Below are positions 27,978 to 36,955 of a stretch of DNA of 64,000 bases, piece by piece; the first letter of the stretch is position 1, and each line of letters starts with the position of its first letter. The DNA comes from Sinomonas sp. R1AF57 (GTDB lineage: Bacteria > Actinomycetota > Actinomycetes > Actinomycetales > Micrococcaceae). Under the pieces are notes generated by a model that saw nothing but the letters and a program-made list of their open reading frames with translations, made no database searches and had not been told where the DNA came from. Where the stretch lies: assembly GCF_002224485.1 (NCBI RefSeq), contig NZ_CP022463.1:1770817-1834816 (forward strand), written 5' to 3'. A program made the position numbers and the translations under genes.

Positions 27978-29363
27978 CTAGGAGCCGCGGACGATTCCGC
28001 GCAGCCGGTCGACGCGGGCCTGCAGCTCGCGCTCCGCCCCGTTGCCCGTCGGGAGGTAGTAGTCCTTGCCGACCAGGTCGTCCGGCGGGTACTGCTGGCG
28101 CGCCACCGAGTGCGGGGCGTCGTGGGCATACGCGTAGCCCTTGCCGTGGCCCAGCCGCTGCGCGCCGGCGTAGTGCGCATCGCGCAGGTGGGGCGGAATG
28201 CCCGTGCCGAGCCCGGCGCGCACGTCCGCGATCGCGGCGTTGATGCCCATGTAGGCGGCGTTGGACTTCGGCGCGGTGGCAAGGTGCACCACGGCCTCTG
28301 CGAGCACGATCCGGCCTTCGGGCATCCCGATCAGCTGGACAGCCTGGGCGGCGGCGACCGCGGTCTGGAGTGCGCTCGGGTCGGCCATGCCGATGTCCTC
28401 GGCAGCCGAGATGATGATGCGCCGCGCGATGAAGCGCGGGTCCTCCCCGGCCTCGACCATGCGCGCGAGGTAATGCAGCGCGGCGTCCACGTCCGAGCCG
28501 CGGATCGACTTGATGAACGCGCTCACGACGTCATAGTGCATGTCGCCCGCGCGGTCATAGCGGACGGCGTGGGCATCGACGGCCTTCTCGGTGTGCGCGA
28601 GCTCGATGGTGACGGGCCCGTCCCCGCCCTCGCCGGCCTGGTTGAGCGCGACGGCGGCGGCGGCCTCGAGCGCGGTCAGGGCACGCCGGGCGTCCCCGCC
28701 GGCCAGCCGCACGAGGTGCTCGGCGGCGTCGTCCGCGAGCACGACGGCGCTGGCCAGCCCCCGCGGGTCCGTCACTGCGCGCTCGACGAGGTCCCGGATG
28801 TCCTCGTCCGTGAGCGGCTTGAGGGTGAGGAGCAGCGAGCGGGACAGCAGCGGGGAGACGACGCTGAACGACGGGTTCTCCGTGGTTGCCGCGACGAGCA
28901 CGACCCACCGGTTCTCGACGCCCGGCAGGAGCGCGTCCTGCTGGGCCTTGGTGAACCGGTGGATCTCGTCGAGGAACAGGACCGTGGTGGTCCGGTGCAG
29001 GTCACGGGCGGTGAGCGCCTCGTCCATGACGCGCCGGACGTCCTTGACGCCGGCGGTGATGGCGGAGAGCTCGACGAACTTCCGGCCGGGTCCCCGGGCG
29101 ATCACGTGGGCGAGCGTGGTCTTGCCGGTGCCCGGAGGGCCCCAGAGGATGACCGAGCTGGGGCCGGTCGGCCCCGAGCCCGCCGCGCCGGCGGCGAGCT
29201 GCCGCAGGGGAGAGCCCTCGCCGAGCAGATGCTGCTGGCCCACGACCTCGTCGACGCTGCGTGGCCGCATGCGCACCGCGAGCGGCCCGCGCTGCGCCTC
29301 GGCCGCCGCGCGGGCGGACGAGGGTTCCCCAGCGGCAGGCTCCGATCCGAACAAATCTTCCAT
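27978..29363 (-). CDS. rarA: Replication-associated recombination protein A (RarA/MgsA)
   Basis: AAA+ ATPase acting at stalled replication forks, related to the clamp-loader subunits. In 461 residues I see Walker [17 protein letters not shown], Walker [21 protein letters not shown], sensor 1 AATTENPSF, and the C-terminal tetramerisation part ([14 protein letters not shown]). It reads in the same direction as aspS, 52 nt downstream. A TAGCGT hexamer 7 nt before the ATG and no Shine-Dalgarno sequence suggest a leaderless transcript. Confidence 0.95.
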   Translation of the reverse strand: MEDLFGSEPAAGEPSSARAAAEAQRGPLAVRMRPRSVDEVVGQQHLLGEGSPLRQLAAGAAGSGPTGPSSVILWGPPGTGKTTLAHVIARGPGRKFVELSAITAGVKDVRRVMDEALTARDLHRTTTVLFLDEIHRFTKAQQDALLPGVENRWVVLVAATTENPSFSVVSPLLSRSLLLTLKPLTDEDIRDLVERAVTDPRGLASAVVLADDAAEHLVRLAGGDARRALTALEAAAAVALNQAGEGGDGPVTIELAHTEKAVDAHAVRYDRAGDMHYDVVSAFIKSIRGSDVDAALHYLARMVEAGEDPRFIARRIIISAAEDIGMADPSALQTAVAAAQAVQLIGMPEGRIVLAEAVVHLATAPKSNAAYMGINAAIADVRAGLGTGIPPHLRDAHYAGAQRLGHGKGYAYAHDAPHSVARQQYPPDDLVGKDYYLPTGNGAERELQARVDRLRGIVRGS

Positions 29364-29370
29364 CGCCCCT

Positions 29371-29376
29371 ACGCTA
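29371..29376 (-). promoter_or_regulatory. Candidate -10 of a leaderless rarA transcript
   Basis: TAGCGT (TANNNT) ends 7 nt before the rarA ATG on the minus strand, with no ribosome-binding site in between. Confidence 0.4.
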
Positions 29377-29415
29377 CCGCGTGGGACGAGGACGATTCAC
29401 ACAGCCCTGCCTCGC

Positions 29416-31191
29416 CTACGCCTCGGGCTTCTTCGGCTCGGGCTTGGCGTCGACGCCGGCCTCCTTGCGCTGCTCCGGGGTGATCGGAGCAGGGGCCGCG
29501 GTGAGCGGGTCGTAGCCGCCGCCGGTCTTCGGGAACGCGATGACCTCCCGGATCGACTCCACGCCCGCGAGCAGGGCGACGACACGGTCCCACCCGAAGG
29601 CGATGCCGCCGTGCGGCGGAGCGCCGTACTTGAACCCCTCGAGGAGGAAGCCGAACTTCTCCTGCGCCTCGTCCTGGTCGATGCCCATGACCTTGAACAC
29701 GCGCTCCTGGACATCGCGGCGGTGGATACGGATTGACCCTCCGCCGATCTCGTTGCCGTTGCACACGATGTCGTAGGCGTAGGCGAGGGCCTCGCCGGGC
29801 TCCTCGTCGAAGGTGTCCATGAACTCGGGCTTGGGCGAGGTGAAGGCGTGGTGCACGGCCGTCCACGCCGAGTAGCCGAGGGCGACGTCGCCCGAGGCGG
29901 TCGCGTTCGCCGCAGGCTCGAACAGGGGCGCGTCCACAACCCACACGAACGCCCAGTCGTTGGGGTCGATGAGGCCGGTGCGGTGGCCGATCTCGACGCG
30001 CGCTGCGCCGAGAAGGGCGCGCGCGTCATCCTTGGCGCCCGCGGCGAAGAATATGCAGTCGCCCGGGTTCGCGCCGACGGCCGCGGCGAGGCCCGCGCGC
30101 TCGGCGTCGGTCAGGTTCTTCGCGACCGGCCCGGCGAGCTCGCCGTCCTCCTTGAACAGGACGTATGCGAGGCCCTTGGCGCCGCGCTGCTTGGCCCACT
30201 CCTGCCACGCGTCGAGCGTGCGGCGGGGCTGCGAGGCGCCGCCGGGCATGACCACCGCACCGACGTACGGTGCCTTGAACACGCCGAACGTCGTGTCCTT
30301 GAAGTACTCGGTAAGGTCCGTGAGCTCGAGCCCGAAGCGGAGGTCCGGCTTGTCGGAGCCGTACTTCGCCATGGCCTCGGCGTAGGTGATGCGCCGGATC
30401 GGAGTCGGGATCTCGACGTCGATGAGCTTCCACAGCGCGGACACGATCCGTTCGCCGAGCGCGATGATGTCGTCCTGCTCGACGAAGCTGGCCTCGATGT
30501 CCAGCTGCGTGAACTCCGGCTGCCGGTCGGCACGGAAGTCCTCGTCCCGGTAGCAGCGGGCGATCTGGAAGTACTTCTCGATCCCGCCCACCTGCAGGAG
30601 CTGCTTGAACAGCTGCGGGGACTGCGGGAGCGCGTACCACGAGCCCGGCGCGAGGCGCGCGGGCACGAGGAAGTCCCGGGCGCCCTCGGGGGTCGAGCGG
30701 GTCAGCGTCGGGGTCTCGACCTCGAGGAAGTCCTCGCCGTGCAGGAGCTCGCGGGCCACGCGGTTCGCCTCCGAGCGCAGGCGCATGGCGCGGGCCGGGC
30801 CTGGGCGGCGGAGGTCCAGGTAGCGGTGGCGCAGACGCGCCTCCTCGCCGACCTCGACGTGCTCGTCCACCTGGAACGGGAGCGGGTCGGCGGTGTTGAG
30901 GACCTCGACCTTCTCGGCGATGACCTCGATCTCACCGGTGGCGAGCTGCGGGTTCTCGTTGCCCTCAGGGCGGCGCTCGACCGTTCCGGTGACCTGCAGC
31001 ACGAACTCGTTGCGCAGGCCGTGGAAGACCTCCTCCTCGCGGACCACAATCTGCGACACGCCCGTGGAGTCGCGGAGGTCCACGAAGGCCACCCCGCCGT
31101 GGTCGCGGCGGCGGGCTACCCAGCCCGCGAGGGTGACGGTCTGGCCAATGTGCTCGGGGCGCAGTGTCCCGAGGCCGTGTGTGCGCAGCAA
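29416..31191 (-). CDS. aspS: Aspartyl-tRNA synthetase, probably non-discriminating
   Basis: Class II synthetase charging tRNA-Asp. It has an OB anticodon-binding domain ([20 protein letters not shown]), motif 2 ([19 protein letters not shown]), a GAD insertion domain, and motif 3 ([15 protein letters not shown]). The histidine in RRDHGG is the residue (His31 in Pseudomonas) linked to relaxed recognition, so it may also charge tRNA-Asn for later amidation. I take the TTG at 31191 as start ([10 protein letters not shown], 591 residues): it has GAAGGAAG upstream and matches the family N-terminus. An ATG at 31227 (603 residues) lies almost on the -10 and lacks a ribosome-binding site. Confidence 0.95.
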   Translation of the reverse strand: MLRTHGLGTLRPEHIGQTVTLAGWVARRRDHGGVAFVDLRDSTGVSQIVVREEEVFHGLRNEFVLQVTGTVERRPEGNENPQLATGEIEVIAEKVEVLNTADPLPFQVDEHVEVGEEARLRHRYLDLRRPGPARAMRLRSEANRVARELLHGEDFLEVETPTLTRSTPEGARDFLVPARLAPGSWYALPQSPQLFKQLLQVGGIEKYFQIARCYRDEDFRADRQPEFTQLDIEASFVEQDDIIALGERIVSALWKLIDVEIPTPIRRITYAEAMAKYGSDKPDLRFGLELTDLTEYFKDTTFGVFKAPYVGAVVMPGGASQPRRTLDAWQEWAKQRGAKGLAYVLFKEDGELAGPVAKNLTDAERAGLAAAVGANPGDCIFFAAGAKDDARALLGAARVEIGHRTGLIDPNDWAFVWVVDAPLFEPAANATASGDVALGYSAWTAVHHAFTSPKPEFMDTFDEEPGEALAYAYDIVCNGNEIGGGSIRIHRRDVQERVFKVMGIDQDEAQEKFGFLLEGFKYGAPPHGGIAFGWDRVVALLAGVESIREVIAFPKTGGGYDPLTAAPAPITPEQRKEAGVDAKPEPKKPEA

Positions 31192-31205
31192 AGGTCTTCC
31201 TTCAC

Positions 31206-31235
31206 TAGGATCGACAGTGGTTCGCATCGAGTTTA
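31206..31235. promoter_or_regulatory. Overlapping divergent promoters for aspS and the amino-acid permease
   Basis: Plus strand: TAGGAT at 31206-31211 would start a short leader containing the GGAGG site of the permease. Minus strand: TAAACT at 31230-31235 would place the aspS transcript start near 31223, about 32 nt before the TTG start. The two -10 hexamers face each other within 30 bp, so the promoters probably compete. Confidence 0.4.
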
Positions 31236-31247
31236 CCCGGAGGTCCC

Positions 31248-32507
31248 GTGCCGCCCGCCCCCCGCCTCGGCCGACGCCTTGGAACGCTTGACGCGACGGC
31301 GATCGGCCTCGGCTCGATGCTGGGGGCCGGTGTCTTCGCCGTCTTCGGCCCGGCGGCTGCGCTCGCGGGCCCGCTCCTGCTGCTCTCGCTTCTCCTCGCC
31401 GGCGCCGTCGCGTACGCGAATGCGGTCGCCTCGGCGGCGCTCGCGGCCAAGTACCCCTCGAGCGGTGGCACCTATGTCTACGGCCGGGAACGGCTCGGCC
31501 CCTGGGCGGGCTTCCTCGCCGGCTGGGGCTTCGTCACGGGCAAGAGCGCCTCGTGCGCGGCGATGGCCCTCACCTTCGCTCACTATGTCGCGCCCGAGCA
31601 TGCGGTGCCCGTCGCGGTGGCCGCTGTGGTGGCGCTGACCGGGGTCAACCTGGCCGGGATCACGCGGACGGCCCTGGTCACGAAGGTGCTCCTCGCCGTC
31701 GTCCTCGCCGTCCTGGCCTTCGCCGCTGCGGCAGGGCTCGCGCTGCCTGCGCCCGGGCTGTCCGCCTCCGCGCACGACGGCGCGCCGCCCGGCCCCCTCG
31801 GCCCCGTCACCGCCGCCGGGGTGCTGTTCTTCGCCTTCGCCGGCTACGCGCGCATCGCGACGCTGGGCGAGGAGGTGAAGGACCCCTCCCGCACCATCCC
31901 CCGCGCGATCTTGGGGGCACTCGCCGGCGCCTTCGCCATCTATGCCGGCCTCGCGCTCGTCCTCTCGGCGCGCCTCGGGCCCCGGCTCGCGGAGGCAGCG
32001 GCCCCGGTCCACGATCTGGTCGCGGGGGCGGGACCCGCTGCGGGCGGGATCGTCCAGGCCGGGGCGGCTGCGGCGTGCCTCGGGGCGCTGCTGGCGCTCA
32101 TCGCGGGGGTGGGCCGCACCTCGCTCGCCATGGCGCGCGAGGGGGACCTGCCCGGGGCGCTCGCACGCATCGCCGGGTCGCACAGGGTCCCGTGGGCGGC
32201 GGAGCTCGCGGTGTGCGCCGCCGTCGTGCTCCTCGTGGTGGGCGGGAACGTCCTGACCGTGATCGGCTTCTCGAGCTTCGGCGTGCTCGTCTACTACGCC
32301 GTGGCGAACGCCGCGGCGTTCACGCTTCCCCGTCCCGAGCGGCCGTGGTACTCGCCCCGCTGGCTCAACGCCGCCGGCGCCGTGGCGTGCCTCGCCCTGG
32401 CGTTCACGCTGCCGTTGACCTCGGCCCTCGTCATGGCCGGAGTGCTCGCGGCGGGCGTGGCCGGACGCGCCGTCGTGCTCGCCGCACGACGGCGCCGGGC
32501 CGGCTGA
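31248..32507 (+). CDS. APC-superfamily amino-acid permease
   Basis: A 419-residue membrane transporter with about twelve hydrophobic helices. It begins [22 protein letters not shown], the first helix with the Gly-rich substrate-binding break of the APC fold, and has [10 protein letters not shown] and the conserved [20 protein letters not shown] region. The GTG start follows GGAGG at 31239. The substrate cannot be read from the sequence; an amino acid or amine is likely. It interrupts the aspS-hisS neighbourhood and converges on hisS with 20 nt between stops. Confidence 0.88.
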   Translation: MPPAPRLGRRLGTLDATAIGLGSMLGAGVFAVFGPAAALAGPLLLLSLLLAGAVAYANAVASAALAAKYPSSGGTYVYGRERLGPWAGFLAGWGFVTGKSASCAAMALTFAHYVAPEHAVPVAVAAVVALTGVNLAGITRTALVTKVLLAVVLAVLAFAAAAGLALPAPGLSASAHDGAPPGPLGPVTAAGVLFFAFAGYARIATLGEEVKDPSRTIPRAILGALAGAFAIYAGLALVLSARLGPRLAEAAAPVHDLVAGAGPAAGGIVQAGAAAACLGALLALIAGVGRTSLAMAREGDLPGALARIAGSHRVPWAAELAVCAAVVLLVVGGNVLTVIGFSSFGVLVYYAVANAAAFTLPRPERPWYSPRWLNAAGAVACLALAFTLPLTSALVMAGVLAAGVAGRAVVLAARRRRAG

Positions 32508-32527
32508 GGCGCGCGCCTCGCCGGCGC

Positions 32528-33871
32528 CTAACGGCCGGCGGGGAGGACCTGCGGCACGAGGTCCGGGGCAGGGGGCATCCAATTCGCCGGATCTGCCTCG
32601 ACCTGCTCGCCGGAGCGGATGTCCTTGACCTCGTGGCGGCCGTCCGCGTGGGAGAACCAGACGAACGGGATCCCACGGCGGTCCGCGTACTTGATCTGCT
32701 TGCCGAACTTCTCGGCCTTCGCCGCGACCTCCACCGGGATGCCCCTGCTGCGCAGCTGCGCGGCAACGCGCTGCGCGTCGGTCCACGAGTCGTCGTCGAC
32801 GAGCGTGACCAGCACCGCCGTGGGGACCGAGCGGCTCGCGGCCGCGAGGTCCTGGCTCAGGATGCGGGATACGAGGCGCGTGACGCCGATCGAGAGGCCC
32901 ACGCCGGGGAACTTGCGGTTCCCCTTGGTCGCCAGCGCGTCGTAGCGGCCGCCGGAGCAGATCGAGCCGAGCTGCTCGTGGCCCACCAGGACCGTCTCGT
33001 ACACGGTGCCCGTGTAGTAGTCGAGGCCGCGGGCGATGCTCAGGTCCGCGACCACCTTGCCCGGGGCCACGGCGGACGCGGCGGCGATGACCTGCTCGAG
33101 CTCGGCGAGGCCCTCGTCCAGGAGCTCGTCCTGCACCCCGAGCGCCCGCACCTGGTCCACGAACGAGGTGTCCTCGGTGCGGATCGACGCGAGCTCGAGG
33201 GCGGCCTTGGCCTGCTCGGGTGTGGCGCGCAGCTCCTGCTGGAGGAGCTCGGCGACCTTCTCTGGGCCGACCTTCTCGAGCTTGTCGATGCTCCGCAGGA
33301 CGCCGGCCGTGTCGGCGAGGCCGATCCCCCGGTAGAACCCCTCGGCCAGCTTGCGGTTGTTCACCCGCAGCCTGAACGGCGGGATCGGGAGCGCCGAGAG
33401 GGCCTCCGCGATGACGAGCGCGAGCTCGACGTCGTAGCGGAACGGCAGCTCGCCGTCGCCCACCACGTCGATGTCAGCCTGCGTGAACTCGCGGGCGCGC
33501 CCCTCCTGGGGCCGCTCGCCGCGCCACACCTTCTGGATCTGGTAGCGACGGAACGGGAACGCGAGGTACCCGGCGTTCTCCACGACATAGCGCGCGAAGG
33601 GGACAGTGAGGTCGAAGTGGAGCGCGAGGGCATTCGAATCGTCCTTCGACGCCGAGTCCTCGTCGTCCTGCAGGCGGGAGAGCCCGTAGACCTCCTTGTC
33701 GATCTCGCCCTTGCGGAGGAGCTGGCCCACCGTCTCCACGGCGCGGGTCTCGATCGAGGCGAAGCCGTGCAGTTCGAAGGTGCGCCGGAGCGTGTCGAGC
33801 ACATGGAGCTCCACGAGCCTCTCCTGCGGAAGCCACTCGGGGAATCCGGACAGCGAGGCGGTACGTGCCAT
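32528..33871 (-). CDS. hisS: Histidyl-tRNA synthetase
   Basis: Class II synthetase for tRNA-His. In 447 residues I see motif 2 (RYQIQKVWRGERPQEGRAREFTQ), the HisRS-specific signature GLDYYTGTVYE, the SICSGGRYD loop, and the C-terminal anticodon-binding domain. It starts with ATG behind AAGGAG. A TAAACT -10 is visible at 33911-33916. Confidence 0.96.
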   Translation of the reverse strand: MARTASLSGFPEWLPQERLVELHVLDTLRRTFELHGFASIETRAVETVGQLLRKGEIDKEVYGLSRLQDDEDSASKDDSNALALHFDLTVPFARYVVENAGYLAFPFRRYQIQKVWRGERPQEGRAREFTQADIDVVGDGELPFRYDVELALVIAEALSALPIPPFRLRVNNRKLAEGFYRGIGLADTAGVLRSIDKLEKVGPEKVAELLQQELRATPEQAKAALELASIRTEDTSFVDQVRALGVQDELLDEGLAELEQVIAAASAVAPGKVVADLSIARGLDYYTGTVYETVLVGHEQLGSICSGGRYDALATKGNRKFPGVGLSIGVTRLVSRILSQDLAAASRSVPTAVLVTLVDDDSWTDAQRVAAQLRSRGIPVEVAAKAEKFGKQIKYADRRGIPFVWFSHADGRHEVKDIRSGEQVEADPANWMPPAPDLVPQVLPAGR

Positions 33872-33892
33872 GGGTGAAGAACTCCTTGTGCG

Positions 33893-33916
33893 TAGACTGA
33901 CTGCTGCACAAGTTTA
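33893..33916. promoter_or_regulatory. Divergent -10 elements for hisS and the cyclophilin gene
   Basis: TAGACT at 33893-33898 (plus) and TAAACT at 33911-33916 (minus) both fit TANACT and lie 40-70 nt from the respective start codons, each of which has a Shine-Dalgarno sequence. No -35 boxes are obvious. Confidence 0.4.
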
Positions 33917-33964
33917 TGCGCCTCTCATCCACCCAGAAGCGCCAGAGCGTAGGAGGAGACGTCG

Positions 33965-34747
33965 GTGGCCAAGCGGAACGTGCGTGAGGACCGCCGTCGC
34001 GTCCGGCTCATGGAGGCGAAGGCGCAGCTGCGCCGGGAGAAGGAGCGGCGTCGCCGGCGCGACAACACCATGGCGGCCGCAGTGGCCGCAGGGGCCATCG
34101 TGCTCGCCGCCGTGCTCCAGGGGACGGTCTTCGCCTCCAATCCCACCGCGGCGGACTATGCCGCTGTGCAGGCCGGGCTCAACCAGGCCTCGGCCAGCCC
34201 CTCCCCCAGCGCGAGTAACGGGCCGCAGATCCCCTCGCCCGAGACCGCCGCGGGGAAGACGTTCACCGGGGACCTCGTGCTCAACGGCAAGACGCTCGGG
34301 GTCGAGCTCGACGGGACGAAGGCGCCGCAGGCAGCGGCGGTGTTCTCCTCGCTCGCCCAGGCGGGCACCCTCAACGGGCGCTCGTGCGCGCGGCTGACCA
34401 CGGGCGCGCAGTTCGCGCTCCTGCAGTGCGGGCAAGTGGCCGAGGGCCAGCCCCAGCCGGACTACACGTGGGGGCCGCTCGAGAACACCCCCGCGGACGC
34501 GATGTACCCGGCGGGGACCATCGCCGTCGCGAGGACGGCGAACAATGCGTACGGCAACGGGCAGCAGTTCTTCATTGTGTACCGGGACACCACGATCCCT
34601 GCGGACAGTGCGGGCGGGTACACCGTCGTCGGCAAGGTCACCTCGGGCCTCGACGCCGTCCAGGCCATCGCGGCCGGCGGTGTCACGACCGGCGAGGACG
34701 GGGCCCCGGTGACACCTGTCACGATAGACTCGTTCACGGTGAAGTGA
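33965..34747 (+). CDS. Membrane-anchored peptidyl-prolyl isomerase (cyclophilin type)
   Basis: A 260-residue protein with a strongly basic cytoplasmic N-terminus (about 35 residues), one membrane segment (AAAVAAGAIVLAAVLQGTVFA), a Ser/Pro linker, and a cyclophilin-like domain from about residue 95. The domain keeps TIAVARTANNAYGNGQQFFIVY but replaces the catalytic arginine/FHR region with ARLTTGAQFALLQCG, so isomerase activity may be weak. It presumably helps fold exported proteins. The GTG start has AGGAGGA upstream. Confidence 0.88.
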   Translation: MAKRNVREDRRRVRLMEAKAQLRREKERRRRRDNTMAAAVAAGAIVLAAVLQGTVFASNPTAADYAAVQAGLNQASASPSPSASNGPQIPSPETAAGKTFTGDLVLNGKTLGVELDGTKAPQAAAVFSSLAQAGTLNGRSCARLTTGAQFALLQCGQVAEGQPQPDYTWGPLENTPADAMYPAGTIAVARTANNAYGNGQQFFIVYRDTTIPADSAGGYTVVGKVTSGLDAVQAIAAGGVTTGEDGAPVTPVTIDSFTVK

Positions 34748-34821
34748 CGTGGCGGCCCGTGCCTACTGCTGTGCCGGCAGTGCCACCTGAAATGCAACCT
34801 CTAAGCGAAAGAGTTCTAGCG

Positions 34822-36222
34822 GTGACCGAAAGTCAGAAATCCGACGACACCGCGGCCCCTTCGGCCGCTCCCGTTCCCTCCCCCGCTGCCTTCGCGGCGA
34901 AGCCGAGGCCGGCTTCGCCCGCGGTCGTGGCGCCCCAGGCGCCGACCCCGGCACCGGCACCGCCGGTGTCGCTCACGGAGGCCGCGAAGTGGGGCCGCGT
35001 CGAGGGTGACGGCCACGTCTTCCTCACTGTCGACGGCGAAGAGCACCCGGTGGGCCAGTACCCGGGGGTCTCCCCTGAAGAAGCCCTTGCCTATTTCGCG
35101 CGGAAGTTCGAGGACGTCGTCGCGCAGATCTCGCTGCTGGAGCAGCGCGTGAGCTCCCATGCTTCGGTTGCGGACGTCCGCAAGGCCGTCACGCACCTGC
35201 GCGAGCAGCTCACGGAGCGGGCCATGGTCGGCGACGTGCGCTCCGCCGAGGGCCGCCTCGACGCGCTCGAAGCCTCCCTCGCCGACGCCGAGGCCCAGGA
35301 GAAGGCCGCCCACGAGACCGCCCGCGCAGAGGAACTCGCCCGCCGCGAGGCCATCGTCTCCGAGGCCGAGCAGATCAGCGGGCAGGACCCGGAGCGCACG
35401 CAGTGGAAGTCCAGCGGCGCCCGCATGAACGAGCTGTTCGAGGAGTGGAAGACCTCCCAGAAGTCCGGGCTCCGTCTGGGCAGGGCCACCGAGGATGCCC
35501 TCTGGAAGCGCTTCCGCGCCGCGCGCACCCAGTTCGACCGCCACCGCCGCGCCTACTTCTCGCAGCTGGACAGCCTCAACGCGCAGGCCAAGTCCGTCAA
35601 GGAGCGCCTGATCGCCGAGGCCGAGTCGCTGCAGACATCCACCGAGTGGGGATGGGCCGCGGGAGAGTACCGCCGCCTCATGGACGAGTGGAAGGCCGCG
35701 CCGCGGGCGAGCCGCAAGGACGACGACGCCCTCTGGCTGCGTTTCCGGGCGGCGCAGAACGTCTTCTTCGAGGCCCGCCAGGCAGCGAACGAGGCTGTGG
35801 ACCGCGAGTACTCGGCCAACCTGAAGGTCAAGGAGCAGCTGCTGGCGGAGGCCCAGCAGCTCCTGCCCATCACCGACCTCGCGACCGCCAAGAAGGCGCT
35901 CCAGTCCATCCGTGACCGCTGGGAGGAGGCCGGCCGCGTTCCCCGGGCAGACATGGGCCGTGTCGAGGCCGGCCTGCGCAAGGTCGAGGACGCCATCGCC
36001 CACGCGGACCAGGAGAACTGGCGCCGGACGGACCCCGAGACCAAGGCGCGCACTGATTCTGCCCTCACGCAGCTCGAGTCGTCGATCGCCGCCCTCGAGG
36101 GCGAGCTCGCCGACGCCGAGAAGTCCGGCGACGCACGTGCCGCCTCCAAGGCCCGCGAGGCCCTGGACGCCCGCCGCGCCTGGCTCGAGACCCTGCAGCG
36201 GTCCGCGGGCGAGCTCGGCTGA
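34822..36222 (+). CDS. DUF349 repeat coiled-coil protein
   Basis: A 466-residue protein of unknown function. A Pro/Ala-rich disordered N-terminus of about 50 residues is followed by a small domain (VEGDGHVFLTVDGEEHPVG), a coiled coil, and several DUF349 repeats recognisable by W...(K)...ALWKRFRAA and EWKAAPRASRKDDDALWLRF. The charged helical composition predicts an extended cytoplasmic rod. I chose the GTG at 34822 (VTESQKSDD) because longer forms run back through the cyclophilin gene. A strong terminator follows. Confidence 0.85.
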   Translation: MTESQKSDDTAAPSAAPVPSPAAFAAKPRPASPAVVAPQAPTPAPAPPVSLTEAAKWGRVEGDGHVFLTVDGEEHPVGQYPGVSPEEALAYFARKFEDVVAQISLLEQRVSSHASVADVRKAVTHLREQLTERAMVGDVRSAEGRLDALEASLADAEAQEKAAHETARAEELARREAIVSEAEQISGQDPERTQWKSSGARMNELFEEWKTSQKSGLRLGRATEDALWKRFRAARTQFDRHRRAYFSQLDSLNAQAKSVKERLIAEAESLQTSTEWGWAAGEYRRLMDEWKAAPRASRKDDDALWLRFRAAQNVFFEARQAANEAVDREYSANLKVKEQLLAEAQQLLPITDLATAKKALQSIRDRWEEAGRVPRADMGRVEAGLRKVEDAIAHADQENWRRTDPETKARTDSALTQLESSIAALEGELADAEKSGDARAASKAREALDARRAWLETLQRSAGELG

Positions 36223-36240
36223 GCCCCGACGTTCCGCCTC

Positions 36241-36281
36241 CGGGAGGGGGCCCGCAGCAAGCCGCTGCGGGCCCCCTCCCG
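36241..36281 (+). terminator. Rho-independent terminator after the DUF349 gene
   Basis: A perfect 17-bp stem (GGGAGGGGGCCCGCAGC and complement, 18 bp with the closing C-G pair) around a 5-nt loop, followed by GCTTTAT, begins 18 nt past the stop codon. Confidence 0.85.
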
Positions 36282-36343
36282 CTTTATCCACAGGGGCAGC
36301 GGACGGGATGCGCGGTTCGCGCGCACGTGAGCATGATGTCCCC

Positions 36344-36949
36344 ATGCCTACCCCGCTCCATCCCGCACCGGCGCCAGACGCCGATCCGCCGGTCCTTGTC
36401 GCCGGCGGCCCGTTCACCGCAGTCGAGCTCCAGGCGATGGAGCACGACGGCGTGCTCCGCCGCCTGATCGCCGACGCGTACGTGCCGGTCCAGTGCAGGG
36501 AAGTTCCGGAGCTCCGGGCTCGCGGTCTCTCCTCGATCCTCGCGCCGCGCCTTGTCCACCGGACGGTGGTCGGCCGCCTGACGGCCGCGTGGGTCTACGG
36601 CTGCGCGGGGACGCCGGACATGCCGGTCCTCCTCGTCGACGGTTCCCGACGCATGTCCACCCTGCGTGCTGCTCATCGGCTGCTCGTCCACGAGGTGCAC
36701 TTCGGGCCCTTCGACATTGTCGAGCTGGCCGGGGTGAGGGTCACGAGCCCGCTGCGCACCGCCGTCGACCTCGCCATCCACTCCGAGGACGGCGTGTCCG
36801 TCCCGGTGCTCCGCAGGATGCTCGCCCAGCCGCGGCTCGGCCTCACGGTCGGTCTCGTGGCGCGCGGGCTCGATGCACTCCCACGGCAGCCGCACCTGGC
36901 GCGGGCGCGCCGCGTCATCGCCCGGGTGGCGGGAGCGCCGGCGTCGTGA
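36344..36949 (+). CDS. Orphan AbiEi-like protein
   Basis: A 201-residue soluble protein. The segment DGVLRRLIADAYVPVQ, the middle VHRTVVGRLTAAWVYGCAGTPD, and VELAGVRVTSPLRTAVDLAI resemble the AbiEi family (antitoxins of AbiE type IV toxin-antitoxin systems), which also occurs as many unpaired genes in Micrococcaceae. No AbiEii nucleotidyltransferase toxin is adjacent: relA converges 6 nt away and the upstream gene is the DUF349 protein. The ATG at 36344 is my choice; an ATG at 36308 is also in frame. Function unknown. Confidence 0.65.
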   Translation: MPTPLHPAPAPDADPPVLVAGGPFTAVELQAMEHDGVLRRLIADAYVPVQCREVPELRARGLSSILAPRLVHRTVVGRLTAAWVYGCAGTPDMPVLLVDGSRRMSTLRAAHRLLVHEVHFGPFDIVELAGVRVTSPLRTAVDLAIHSEDGVSVPVLRRMLAQPRLGLTVGLVARGLDALPRQPHLARARRVIARVAGAPAS

Positions 36950-36955
36950 ATCCCC

